This document shows positions 47,144-55,437 of a DNA stretch of 64,000 bases, piece by piece (positions within the stretch are counted from its first letter, which is position 1; each line of letters begins with the position of its first letter). Origin of the DNA: Desulfoluna spongiiphila (GTDB lineage Bacteria > Desulfobacterota > Desulfobacteria > Desulfobacterales > Desulfolunaceae); the NCBI RefSeq assembly GCF_900101345.1, contig NZ_FMUX01000001.1:186001-250000 (forward strand), given 5' to 3'. A program made the translations under genes and the position numbers. Below the pieces are notes generated by a model. The model saw only the letters and a list, made by a program, of their open reading frames with translations. It ran no database searches and had not been told where the DNA came from.

Positions 47144-48394
47144 TCAGGACAGAGTGATTTCGTTCTCCGTGCGTTGAGCGACCATCAGCCCCCCAAAAAG
47201 GGCCAGCACCAGCAATATCCCCCCGTACGAAACCAACTCCCCATGGAAAAACTGTGTCACCAGAAATCCCGAACTGCAGACAATGGCGGCTTGCACATAC
47301 ACCGCAGAAGAGGATGGCACCCAAGCCAGCGATCGGATAAGCCGGTAGAGTATCAAAACCCCGCACACGGAAAACACCGTAAAAAACAACACACCGCATT
47401 CGACAAACAGCTGAATATAACTGTTATGAAAATTTCCAGGAAACGTATTGCTCCACGTGTACTTCTTTTGAAACGTCTCGGGCTGCGCAGCGTAAAAGGC
47501 CTTGAACTGTTCGTCGATCTTCTCGCGGCCTGAGCCTAACACCATATGTTTTTTGGAAAATTCCAACCCCGCTCGCCACAGTTGAAGTCGCGCCAGATTT
47601 GAAGCATTGGAGGTGGTGTCCCCTATGGATTTGAACTCATTGACAACCCCACCGGTGGGCCCTATGGTACAGGCGATCACCACCAACATGCCGCCCACAA
47701 TGAGGAACCTGCGGTTAAAAAGCAGCGCATACACCCCAACGCCCACAACAACACCCAACCAGGCACCGCGAATGGCGCTCATAACAAGTCCCCAGAAAAG
47801 CAACATGGCCACGCAGACCAGCAGCCCCATCCCCACCCGGCCGATCTTTCGCCTGAAAACGCCATTTCCGATAAACGCAACAACGCCCAAAAGAGTAATC
47901 ATCAGCATATCCGCATTGCGTCCGACGACATGCCTGCCGTGAAACAAACCTAAGACGCGCTGGCCGGGATCCGCCAGACCCCAGAAGGTGGCGACGATGC
48001 CGGAAACAACCACCGCACCGAAAAGCCACGCCAGTCTCTTTTCGTCCCGAATAATGGGGGCAAGCACAATGGGAAGAAAGAAAAATTTCATGTCATTTAA
48101 AAATGAAGCCACCGACGCCAGGCCACCTGAGACGGAAAACAGGGCCGTGACCGATCCAAAACCAATGGGGATCAAAAAAAGCAGGAGATACCGGTTTTCT
48201 TTAACGACCCGGCGCCTGTTTATCCCCATGGAAACAATCCCCATGAGCAACAACAGCCCCCCCAACGAGTTCATGGCCGCTTTGGACATAAAAACAAACA
48301 GGCAAAAAAGAACAGCAACCCCGAAGGTCGCATTGTCCAGATAGTCCCCCCATGTCTCCCGCCTGCTTTTCAGGCTACACACATCTTCTTCCAC
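47144..48394 (-). CDS. waaL: O-antigen ligase/polymerase family membrane protein (WaaL-like)
   Basis: A 416-residue polytopic membrane protein with about ten to twelve hydrophobic helices. The long periplasmic loop before the last helices (SGREKIDEQFK to NTFPGNFHNSYIQLFVECG) has the conserved H-x-S-Y pattern of the Wzy_C/WaaL domain. WaaL joins polymerised O-antigen to the lipid A-core on the periplasmic side. The frame is open for 54 codons further upstream; I choose the GTG at 48394 because AAGGAG lies six bases before it. ATGs at 48433 and 48448 are alternatives. It is a good candidate but Wzy polymerase cannot be excluded. Confidence 0.78.
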   Translation of the reverse strand: MEEDVCSLKSRRETWGDYLDNATFGVAVLFCLFVFMSKAAMNSLGGLLLLMGIVSMGINRRRVVKENRYLLLFLIPIGFGSVTALFSVSGGLASVASFLNDMKFFFLPIVLAPIIRDEKRLAWLFGAVVVSGIVATFWGLADPGQRVLGLFHGRHVVGRNADMLMITLLGVVAFIGNGVFRRKIGRVGMGLLVCVAMLLFWGLVMSAIRGAWLGVVVGVGVYALLFNRRFLIVGGMLVVIACTIGPTGGVVNEFKSIGDTTSNASNLARLQLWRAGLEFSKKHMVLGSGREKIDEQFKAFYAAQPETFQKKYTWSNTFPGNFHNSYIQLFVECGVLFFTVFSVCGVLILYRLIRSLAWVPSSSAVYVQAAIVCSSGFLVTQFFHGELVSYGGILLVLALFGGLMVAQRTENEITLS

Positions 48395-48891
48395 ACACCG
48401 CTCCTTGACCCCCAGCCTGACGCCACCCGTCATGATTGGGTATAACATGATACAGATACATGCCGTTTGGTTCACCTTTGACGGCCAACGTTTTCGTTTT
48501 TTTGTGCCAGGACTGTTACCGCAAAAAACTATACCACCCGGCCAAAGCACAACCATACGATGCCCCGGACCGGGTCACTTGACGAAAAGAGATATCACAC
48601 CCCTGAGGCTGTAACAACGCCATAAACCCCACACCCTTCATTCGCAAAGCGCTCTGAAAAAATTCGTAACGACCATGAGGTTTAAATCGCTTACACACTT
48701 TTATTTGTCATGCGTTCGGGCTATTCAAACTGTTCCCGTGGATTGGGTCGTGGTCAGCAGGGCACCAGGACCAGACCGTCCTTAATGGCATAGATATTCA
48801 TTGGACTTTTTGACCCGATGTTTATATATTCAGCATCAAAAATAATTCATGTTTACTTTATATTAACTTACACGAGAAAAAAACAGCGGCA
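48395..48891. other. Non-coding region between waaL and the methyltransferase gene
   Basis: About 500 bases with mixed composition; the last 120 bases are AT-rich (TATATATTCAGC and TTTACTTTATATTAAC) and probably hold the plus-strand promoter. On the minus strand near 48753-48800 a short coding-like stretch MNIYAIKDGLVLVPC ends in TGA, possibly a gene remnant. Confidence 0.4.
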
Positions 48892-49647
48892 ATGAAAAAA
48901 TTCTCACACGTTAAAAATTTCACAGGGTACATGGCCAAGGTGTACAACGAAGTCATCAAGCGTTCTGAAAAGCAGGACATTCTGGATATCCCTGCGGGAA
49001 ACGGCCTTCTGTCCCAGAAACTGTCCGAAGCTGGCCACGACGTCACCTGTGCCGACATCAACTCCGAAAAGCCCGACTATGTATATGCCGATATGGAATC
49101 AAGCCTTCCCTTTGAGGATGAACGCTTTGATACCATCATGTGTCTTGAAGGGCTGGAACATGTGATTGAACCGAACCGGCTCGTTGCCGAGCTGTGCAGA
49201 ATTTGCAGGCCGAACGGGCGCGTCATTGTCTCTCTGCCCAACATTCACAACCTCTACAGCAGGTTTCAGTTTCTCTTTACGGGAACATTTTTTCAGTTTG
49301 AGCCTTACGCCAACCAGCCTGTGGGCCCTGATGAAAAAATCGACAGGGGCCATATTTCATCGTTAAGTATCGTGCAGCTCAAATACCTGTTTTCATGCTA
49401 TGACGCAAAGCTCACCGGTATCAATGGGGACAAGTTCAAACGCAAAATCCTGATTCCCCTGCTTTCCCCGGTTCTCCTCCTGGGCTACCTGTGGGTGCAG
49501 ATGCCCAAGTTCCAGCACAAATGGAGCGGTGGTAAGGCCTCAAAGTCGCCCAACTGGCTTTTTCAACACAATCTGTTGTTCAGCCGATCGCTTATTCTCG
49601 TTTTTGAAAAAAAGCCTGACGGCTCACCAGCCACTCCACATGAGTAA
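48892..49647 (+). CDS. SAM-dependent methyltransferase in the LPS region
   Basis: A 251-residue class I methyltransferase with DIPAGNGLLSQKL near residue 32, VTCADINSEKPDYVYADMES near residue 52, CLEGLEHVIEPN near residue 84 and GRVIVSLPN near residue 110. The last 70 residues include a hydrophobic segment (ILIPLLSPVLLLGYLWVQ) that may contact the membrane. It is related in style to the methyltransferase at 43269. The following waaF frame overlaps its end when read from its earliest ATG. Substrate unknown, probably LPS-related. Confidence 0.78.
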   Translation: MKKFSHVKNFTGYMAKVYNEVIKRSEKQDILDIPAGNGLLSQKLSEAGHDVTCADINSEKPDYVYADMESSLPFEDERFDTIMCLEGLEHVIEPNRLVAELCRICRPNGRVIVSLPNIHNLYSRFQFLFTGTFFQFEPYANQPVGPDEKIDRGHISSLSIVQLKYLFSCYDAKLTGINGDKFKRKILIPLLSPVLLLGYLWVQMPKFQHKWSGGKASKSPNWLFQHNLLFSRSLILVFEKKPDGSPATPHE

Positions 49648-49672
49648 GAGAGACACTGAAGAAACAGACCTT

Positions 49673-50683
49673 ATGAAAATCCTCATCGTTCAAACCAGCT
49701 TCCTCGGAGACACCATCCTCTCCACCCCTGTCATCGAAGGGATCAACGCCCTTTATCCCGATGCCGAGCTCTGGATGATGACCACCCCTTTGTCCAGCCA
49801 CCTTGTGGCCAACGACCCGCTTCTTGCAGGGGTGATCCCCTATGACAAACGGGGGAGTTCCAAGGGGATCAAAGGCCTTCGGACCATGGCGGCTGAGGTG
49901 AAGGCCATGGGATTTGACCGGGTCTACTCCCTTCACCGTTCCATTCGCACAAGCGTCATGCTCGCCCTGGCAGGAATCCCCGAACGGGTGGGTTTTTCCA
50001 ATGCCAAAGGGCGCTTTCTATACCACCGGACCTTTCGTCGCGACCCGTCGATCCATGATGTCCTGAGAAACCTGGCCATCCTTGAGGGCGAGGCCGACAT
50101 CACCGCCTTAAAGGCCGACATGCGCCTTTTTCCTCCGCCGGACAGCGAGATTTCCGAGGCAGTCAAAAATGCGATCCCCACAAGCCCCTTTGCCCTTATG
50201 GTTCCCGGAAGCGCCTGGGAGACCAAGATGTGGCACTCCGAAGGCTATCGAACCGTAGCTAAGTCCCTCTTGCAAAAAGGGCTCTCCGTGGTGGTTGCCG
50301 GAGGCCCCGATGAAGCGCAGGCCTGCCGCAAGGCCTCCGAAGGGACCGCGGCTGTGAACCTTGCCGGAAAAACGGGCATCGGAGAGATGATCTGGATTGC
50401 CAAAAAGGCTGCGGTGATCATCTGCAACGACAGCATGGCCCTTCATATGGCCTCGGCCCTTAAGGTGCCCAATGTGGCGATCTTCTGTTCCACCACCCCG
50501 GCCTTTGGCTTCGGCCCGTGGAAAAACCGCGCCATTGTGGTGGAAAAGGAGCTCCCCTGCCGCCCCTGTGGCCGCCACGGCAAACGGGAGTGTCCCAACG
50601 GCACCGAAGCGTGCATGCGGGAGATTACCCCGGAACAGGTCCTCTCTTCTGTAGAAACCCTCCTTGGGGAGGAGCTGCCATGA
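49673..50683 (+). CDS. waaF: ADP-heptose:LPS heptosyltransferase II
   Basis: A 336-residue GT9 enzyme. It has MKILIVQTSFLGDTILSTPVIEGI at the start, MVPGSAWETKMWHSEGYR near residue 180 and the ADP-heptose site CNDSMALHMASALKVPNVAIFCSTTPAFGFGPW near residue 262, characteristic of WaaF. It adds the second L-glycero-D-manno-heptose to the inner core. The start at 49673 is where similarity begins; an ATG at 49640 is also in frame. The stop overlaps the start of the following kinase gene (ATGA). Confidence 0.9.
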   Translation: MKILIVQTSFLGDTILSTPVIEGINALYPDAELWMMTTPLSSHLVANDPLLAGVIPYDKRGSSKGIKGLRTMAAEVKAMGFDRVYSLHRSIRTSVMLALAGIPERVGFSNAKGRFLYHRTFRRDPSIHDVLRNLAILEGEADITALKADMRLFPPPDSEISEAVKNAIPTSPFALMVPGSAWETKMWHSEGYRTVAKSLLQKGLSVVVAGGPDEAQACRKASEGTAAVNLAGKTGIGEMIWIAKKAAVIICNDSMALHMASALKVPNVAIFCSTTPAFGFGPWKNRAIVVEKELPCRPCGRHGKRECPNGTEACMREITPEQVLSSVETLLGEELP

Positions 50684-51354
50684 GAATCGGCCCCTACACC
50701 ATCACAAGCCCCCTCCCCCTCACACCCGCAGAGGCATCCATCCTCACGGAGGCCCTTCCCCTTACCACGATGCAGAGCACTGCAACACTGGGGGGACGTG
50801 GTTCCCTGCAATTTATTGACGGGATTGCCGGGAAGCATGTGGCCATCAAGCCCTACCTGAGGGGGGGGCTCATGGGCAAAGTAAACCGAGTTTACTATGT
50901 TGGACGGGGAAAGAGCAGGGCAGCACAAGAATATGCGCTCCTCAAAAGGCTTTCTGAAACAGCCGTCACCACACCGCCCCCTTTTGGCTACATTGAATCG
51001 GGCCTGCTCCTTCGCCGCTGCTGGCTGCTCATGGAAACCGTCCCCCACGACCACACCCTGGCGTCGGCCCCCCTCACGGAAAGCCAGCAGGAGGCTCTCT
51101 TTGCACGCCTTGCACCCCAGATGAAGGCTCTCCTTGACCTGGGAATCCACCACGTGGACTTGCACCCCGGCAACATCATCGTCACCCATGAAGGGTTGCC
51201 CGTTCTCATCGACTTTGACAAAGCCCGGATAGGCATTGAAGACAAAAAGGCCCTTTCCGAGCTCTATGTAAAACGCTGGGCCCGAGCCGTTATAAAACAC
51301 CGCCTGCCTGAAAGCCTCAGCAAACAGTTTGCCAGCATGATGGCGAAACTATAA
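50680..51354 (+). CDS. LPS core (Kdo/heptose) kinase, WaaP/KdkA-like
   Basis: A 224-residue protein-kinase-like enzyme. The ATP-binding Lys is in VAIKPY near residue 53, and the catalytic loop is HHVDLHPGNI near residue 161 with the DFD metal motif in LIDFDKARI near residue 179. This matches lipopolysaccharide kinases that phosphorylate Kdo or heptose of the core. GGGGAGGAG precedes the ATG, which overlaps the waaF stop, so waaF and this gene are coupled. Its 3' end overlaps the convergent waaC by six bases. Confidence 0.85.
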   Translation: MRIGPYTITSPLPLTPAEASILTEALPLTTMQSTATLGGRGSLQFIDGIAGKHVAIKPYLRGGLMGKVNRVYYVGRGKSRAAQEYALLKRLSETAVTTPPPFGYIESGLLLRRCWLLMETVPHDHTLASAPLTESQQEALFARLAPQMKALLDLGIHHVDLHPGNIIVTHEGLPVLIDFDKARIGIEDKKALSELYVKRWARAVIKHRLPESLSKQFASMMAKL

Positions 51355-52377
51355 AAATGCATATCGCTCCAGGGCCAGATCGATCTTCTCCGTCACATCG
51401 GAAACAGAGATGTACTCCATGCGCCCCGTCTTGAAATACCGCCTGGCCTCGTTCTCTTCACCGGATTCGGTGAACCGGTCGATAAGAAGCTCCTGAAACC
51501 GCCGGTAAGGCCCGCACCGCCTGGGGTTGGAGTAGCCAAAAAGGCTTACCGTGGGCACGTTGAGAGCCACGGCCATATGCAAAGGGCCTGTATCCGGCGA
51601 AACCACCACGGTGGAGCCCGAAAGCACCACGAGAAGATCCCGGATCCCGTTTTTAAGGGCAACGACGGGCTTCTCTTGCGACAGGCGGCTGATCTCATCG
51701 GCCAGCGCCTTTTCCCGTGGGCTGGGACCGCCGGTGAGCACCGGAACAAGACCTTTTCGGGCCACGTGATCCACTGCCCTGGCATAACGGTCCGCGGGCC
51801 AGTCCTTATCAGGGCTTGAAGACGCCACCACAAAGGTGACGGCAGGGGCCCCCAGGCCGTCAAAAAAGGCCGATCGTTCCGCAACCTCGCCTTCGGTGAA
51901 CCCGAAATTCCACGCAACAGGGTAGTCCGTCACCCCCAGGTAATCCGCAAACTCAAAAAACTGGTCCTGAACGTGCCCCGGCGTTTTTTTCGGAATGCGC
52001 CTGTTGGAAAAGAGCCACTGGCACTCACGGGACCGCGCCATATCGAAGCCCAGCTTGATCCGCCCCGTGATCAGGGTGGAGATGGCGCTGGCCTTGATGC
52101 TCACCTGGAGCATGAGGACCACATCATACACCTCTCCTTTGAACCGCTTGCGCAAGGCTTGCCAGTGCTTTCGCCCGCCCTTGCGGTCAAAAAGCACATA
52201 ATGATCCGCCGCTCCCTGGTGCTTGACCATCTCGTAGGCCAGGGGCTGCACCACCCAGGTGATCTCCGCATCGGGATACCCGTGGCGCAAGGCCCCCATC
52301 AGGGCCATGGCATGGACCACGTCCCCCAAGGCCGAGGTCCGAATAACACATATCTTTTTGGCCGGAATTTTTCCCAT
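51349..52377 (-). CDS. waaC: ADP-heptose:LPS heptosyltransferase I-like
   Basis: A 342-residue GT9 enzyme with KICVIRTSALGDVVHAMALMGAL at the start, FVVASSSPDKDWPADRYA near residue 178 and SPDTGPLHMAVALNVPTVSLFGYSNPRRCGPY near residue 262. The mixture resembles WaaC (heptosyltransferase I) more than WaaF, but an outer-core role cannot be ruled out. The start at 52377 follows AAGGA; the frame stays open upstream through a repeat fragment without similarity. Confidence 0.85.
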   Translation of the reverse strand: MGKIPAKKICVIRTSALGDVVHAMALMGALRHGYPDAEITWVVQPLAYEMVKHQGAADHYVLFDRKGGRKHWQALRKRFKGEVYDVVLMLQVSIKASAISTLITGRIKLGFDMARSRECQWLFSNRRIPKKTPGHVQDQFFEFADYLGVTDYPVAWNFGFTEGEVAERSAFFDGLGAPAVTFVVASSSPDKDWPADRYARAVDHVARKGLVPVLTGGPSPREKALADEISRLSQEKPVVALKNGIRDLLVVLSGSTVVVSPDTGPLHMAVALNVPTVSLFGYSNPRRCGPYRRFQELLIDRFTESGEENEARRYFKTGRMEYISVSDVTEKIDLALERYAFL

Positions 52378-52411
52378 ACCACGTCCTTCATGAATTCTTA
52401 TGTCCAAAAAC

Positions 52412-52455
52412 GCCTCCGGCGGCCAAACTTTTGAAAAGTTTGACAAACAGGTTTT
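52412..52455. repeat. Short fragment of the dispersed repeat (one end module)
   Basis: GCCTCCGGCGGC is followed by CAAACTTTTGAAAAGTTTGACAAACAGGTTTTT without the CCTGCCGGGGG part. It lies just upstream of waaC. Confidence 0.75.
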
Positions 52456-52638
52456 TGGTTTAAAATCACCTGCAGCATAAAAAAATACACCGCGCACCCC
52501 CTGAAAGCTGGAAAAAAACCCCCTTCCACTGCCGGGCAACGCTGTGATATGACTTGATGCACGAAAAAGGCACCTCACACGAAACCCAACGCCAAGCGTC
52601 CCGTGCGTTTATAACCCAAACAACGACTCTGTGATACC

Positions 52639-53595
52639 ATGACCCGATACAAAGAGATAGACATAACCAAGGTCCGAACCTACTCCGCCACCCAGCGTCC
52701 CTCCAAAGTGACCACCTCCCTTGAGGGCACCCCTGCAGAGGCGGGCATCTCCATGGCCCGGTTCTTCAAAAACCTTCCCGGCATCTTAAAGGCGGACGAC
52801 CTCCTTGCCGTGGCCCGGGCCGTGGTGGCGGCCAGGGCAAAGGGAAAACCCGTCATGGCCATGATCGGCGGACACGTCATCAAGACCGGCTGCTCCCCCA
52901 TCCTTGCCGACCTCGCCCAGAAAGGCTTTATCACCCACCTCGCCTCCAACGGCGCGGCAGGGATCCACGACACAGAGCTGGCCCGCTTCGGCCACACCTC
53001 CGAAGACGTGGCTGCCCAGCTTGAAGACGGCTCCTTCGGCATGGCCGAAGACACCGCCGCCCTGGTCAACAAGGCCGCTGAGCGCGCAGCCTCCGGTACC
53101 GAAGGATTCGGACAGGCCGTGGGCGCCCTTCTCATTGAAGAAGAGGCTCCCCACAGGGGTCGGGCCCTTCTGGCAAGGGCCCATGAGCTGGAGATCCCCT
53201 ACACCCTTCATGTAGCCCTGGGAACCGACATCGTTCACCAGCATCCCACTGCCAAAGGAGCCGCCATCGGTGAGGCCTCATTACGGGACTTTCGCATCTT
53301 CGCCCACAGCGTCTCCGGCCTGGGAGACGGGGGGGTGGTCCTTAACTTCGGCAGCGCCGTCATCATGCCCGAAGTCTTCTTAAAGGCCCTGGCCGTGGCC
53401 CGTAACCTGGGTCACAAGGTCACCCACTTCACCACGGCGAACTTTGACATGATCCAGCATTACCGGCCCCACGTCAATGTGGTCTCCCGCCCTGTCATGC
53501 CTGGCGGCAAGGGCTATGCCATCACTGGTCACCACGAAATCATGATCCCCCTGCTGGCCTCTGCCATCATGGAGATCGAGGCTGGGAACCTCTAA
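52639..53595 (+). CDS. Conserved protein of unknown function next to hldE
   Basis: A 318-residue cytoplasmic protein I cannot place with confidence. Alternating strands and helices with glycine-rich turns (MIGGHVIKTG near residue 75, HLASNGAAGIHDTELARFGHTSEDVA near residue 95, GLGDGGVVLNFGSAVIMPEVFLKAL near residue 230) suggest a Rossmann-type fold. Some of these resemble deoxyhypusine-synthase-like NAD-binding patterns, but the catalytic features of that family are not seen. It keeps two His-rich sites (HVALGTDIVHQHP and ITGHHEIMIP). It lies between waaC and hldE, so a role in heptose or core metabolism is an inference from position. The ribosome-binding site is weak; start is at the first ATG. 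Confidence 0.6.
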   Translation: MTRYKEIDITKVRTYSATQRPSKVTTSLEGTPAEAGISMARFFKNLPGILKADDLLAVARAVVAARAKGKPVMAMIGGHVIKTGCSPILADLAQKGFITHLASNGAAGIHDTELARFGHTSEDVAAQLEDGSFGMAEDTAALVNKAAERAASGTEGFGQAVGALLIEEEAPHRGRALLARAHELEIPYTLHVALGTDIVHQHPTAKGAAIGEASLRDFRIFAHSVSGLGDGGVVLNFGSAVIMPEVFLKALAVARNLGHKVTHFTTANFDMIQHYRPHVNVVSRPVMPGGKGYAITGHHEIMIPLLASAIMEIEAGNL

Positions 53596-53633
53596 GAATT
53601 TTCCCGAAACCCAAACAGAACGACTCAGTTTAT

Positions 53634-53806
53634 GCCTCCGGCGGCCCTGCCGGGGGCTAAACTTTTACAAAGTTTAACAAACAGGTTTTTAAAACTCATT
53701 TTGAATGGGTTGGCTTTTAAAAGGCGAATGTGGTTATCCCCGAGGAACGAGGGGCAAAGCGCATTCGCAACCTGCTTTCAAGGTGGCACACCTTGCCGCC
53801 GGAGGC
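53634..53806. repeat. Dispersed GCCTCCGGCGGC repeat, full copy upstream of hldE
   Basis: A 173-base copy in reverse orientation to that at 34890-35060: GCCTCCGGCGGCCCTGCCGGGGG first, then the GTTTAACAAACAGG segment, then CCCCGAGGAACGAGGGG and AGGTGGCACACCT, ending GCCGCCGGAGGC. The hldE reading frame is open back through it. Confidence 0.9.
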
Positions 53807-53858
53807 TGATTTTTTGGAGCTGAACAGTTCCCATCCAAACAAGGAAAAACAACGCATC

Positions 53859-55313
53859 ATGCAAATCAACACCGATACCTTCAGCAACGCACGCGTCCTT
53901 GTGGTCGGCGATGTCATGCTGGACCGATATATCTGGGGAGAGGTGGAACGCATCTCCCCAGAAGCCCCGGTACCCGTGGTAAAAACCGGTGAGACCTCAG
54001 AGATCCTCGGCGGTGCGGGCAATGTGGCCGCCAACCTGGCGGGCCTGGGGTGCCATGTCACCCTGGTGGGCCTTTTGGGCGACGACGAGACCGGCCGGCG
54101 CATCACCTGGCTGGCAAAGGACATGGGCATCAAAACCAACGGGCTCTTTACGTCCACGGAGCGGCCCACCACCACCAAGACACGAATCATGGCCCAGAAG
54201 CAGCAGCTTTTCAGGCTGGACAGCGAGGTGGCGACGACCCTTTCCGAGGCCGACGAGGCCCAACTCATAACCACCTGCCGGTCGGCCGTGGAAGAGGCGG
54301 ACGCCCTTCTTCTTTCCGATTACGGTAAGGGCATGATGCAGACCGAAGGCCTCTGTCAGATGTTGATCCGCATGGCGGCAGCCAAAGGCATTCCCGTTTT
54401 TGTCGATCCCAAGGGAAGCGACTGGGACCGATACCACGGCGCCACCTGCATCACCCCCAACACCAGTGAGCTGGAACTGGTCCTCGGGCACCGCCTTTCC
54501 CCGGGGGAAACGGCCGTCACCGATCAGGTGGAAGAAACCCGAACCACTTACGGCCTTGCCCACCTGCTCCTCACCCGGGGTGCCGACGGCATGTGCCTCA
54601 AGACGGATGCCGAAAAGGCCCTTTTTATCCCCACCGAAGCCCGGGAAGTCTTTGATGTCTCCGGAGCGGGCGACACGGTCATCGCCACACTGGCGGCATC
54701 GGTCGCCGCAGGGCTTCCCTTTGAATCATCCGCACGGCTGGCCAACGCCGCGGCCGGCATCGTGGTGGGCAAGCTCGGCACGCGTCCTGTCACCATCGGC
54801 GAGCTAAAGCAGGTGGAGAGCGACAAAAAAAAATCGGATTTCATCAAGACATGTGACCGGGCCACGGCAGCCCACACCGTGGCCCGATGGCAGGACAACG
54901 GCGATGAGGTGGTCTTCACCAACGGCTGCTTTGACCTGCTCCACCACGGCCACGTGGATATTCTCCACAAAGCCCGGAACCTGGGGAATCGTCTGGTAGT
55001 CGGCCTCAACAGCGATGCGTCCGTGCACAGGCTCAAAGGAAGCCGCCGCCCCATCGTCAAAGAGGAAGACCGCGGTGCCATCCTAAGCGCCCTCTCGTCT
55101 GTGGATCTCGTGGTTATCTTCGACGAAGACACCCCCATTGAGCTGATCCGGGCCCTGAAGCCCGATATCCTGGTAAAGGGCGCGGACTACAAGCCCCACG
55201 AGGTCGTGGGCAAGGAGGTGGTGGAGAGCTACGGGGGCAGAGTGGAGCTCGTGCCCCTCATGGAAGGCCACAGCACCACGGGCATTGAACAACGGATTTT
55301 AAATCAGGACTAA
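53859..55313 (+). CDS. hldE: Bifunctional heptose-7-phosphate kinase / heptose-1-phosphate adenylyltransferase
   Basis: A 484-residue two-domain enzyme making ADP-heptose for LPS core. The N-terminal pfkB-type kinase domain (about 1-320) has VVGDVMLDRYIWGEVERISPEAPVP at its start, LGGAGNVA near residue 48 and the ATP/anion hole DVSGAGDTVIATLA near residue 267. The C-terminal nucleotidyltransferase domain (about 345-484) has TNGCFDLLHHGHVDILHKA with the HxGH motif. I start at MQINTDTF; the frame is open 43 codons upstream but that part is repeat sequence. A perfect hairpin terminator follows. gmhA and gmhB are not in the window. Confidence 0.95.
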   Translation: MQINTDTFSNARVLVVGDVMLDRYIWGEVERISPEAPVPVVKTGETSEILGGAGNVAANLAGLGCHVTLVGLLGDDETGRRITWLAKDMGIKTNGLFTSTERPTTTKTRIMAQKQQLFRLDSEVATTLSEADEAQLITTCRSAVEEADALLLSDYGKGMMQTEGLCQMLIRMAAAKGIPVFVDPKGSDWDRYHGATCITPNTSELELVLGHRLSPGETAVTDQVEETRTTYGLAHLLLTRGADGMCLKTDAEKALFIPTEAREVFDVSGAGDTVIATLAASVAAGLPFESSARLANAAAGIVVGKLGTRPVTIGELKQVESDKKKSDFIKTCDRATAAHTVARWQDNGDEVVFTNGCFDLLHHGHVDILHKARNLGNRLVVGLNSDASVHRLKGSRRPIVKEEDRGAILSALSSVDLVVIFDEDTPIELIRALKPDILVKGADYKPHEVVGKEVVESYGGRVELVPLMEGHSTTGIEQRILNQD

Positions 55314-55317
55314 CAAC

Positions 55318-55350
55318 AAAGGGCGACACGGTTCCCCGTGTCGCCCTTTC
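55318..55350. terminator. Rho-independent terminator after hldE
   Basis: AAAGGGCGACACGG and CCGTGTCGCCCTTT form a perfect 14-bp stem with a TTCC loop. The stem itself ends in TTT and is nearly symmetrical, so it could act on both strands. Confidence 0.88.
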
Positions 55351-55379
55351 CCCAAATGAATCGCACCGATTCAGGCTAT

Positions 55380-55437
55380 GCCTCCGGCGGCCCTGCCGGG
55401 GGCCAAACTTTTAAAAAGTTTGACAAACAGGTCTTAA
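55380..55437. repeat. Dispersed repeat, single end module overlapping a stop codon
   Basis: GCCTCCGGCGGCCCTGCCGG is followed by the GGCCAAACTTTTAAAAAGTTTG and ACAAACAGGTCTTAA segments. The TTA at 55434-55436 inside this conserved end is the stop codon (TAA) of the LtaS-like gene on the minus strand. Confidence 0.88.

Noticed and set aside
48753..48800. 15-codon minus-strand peptide MNIYAIKDGLVLVPC
   Set aside because: Too short and without a ribosome-binding site; noted only as a possible gene remnant.
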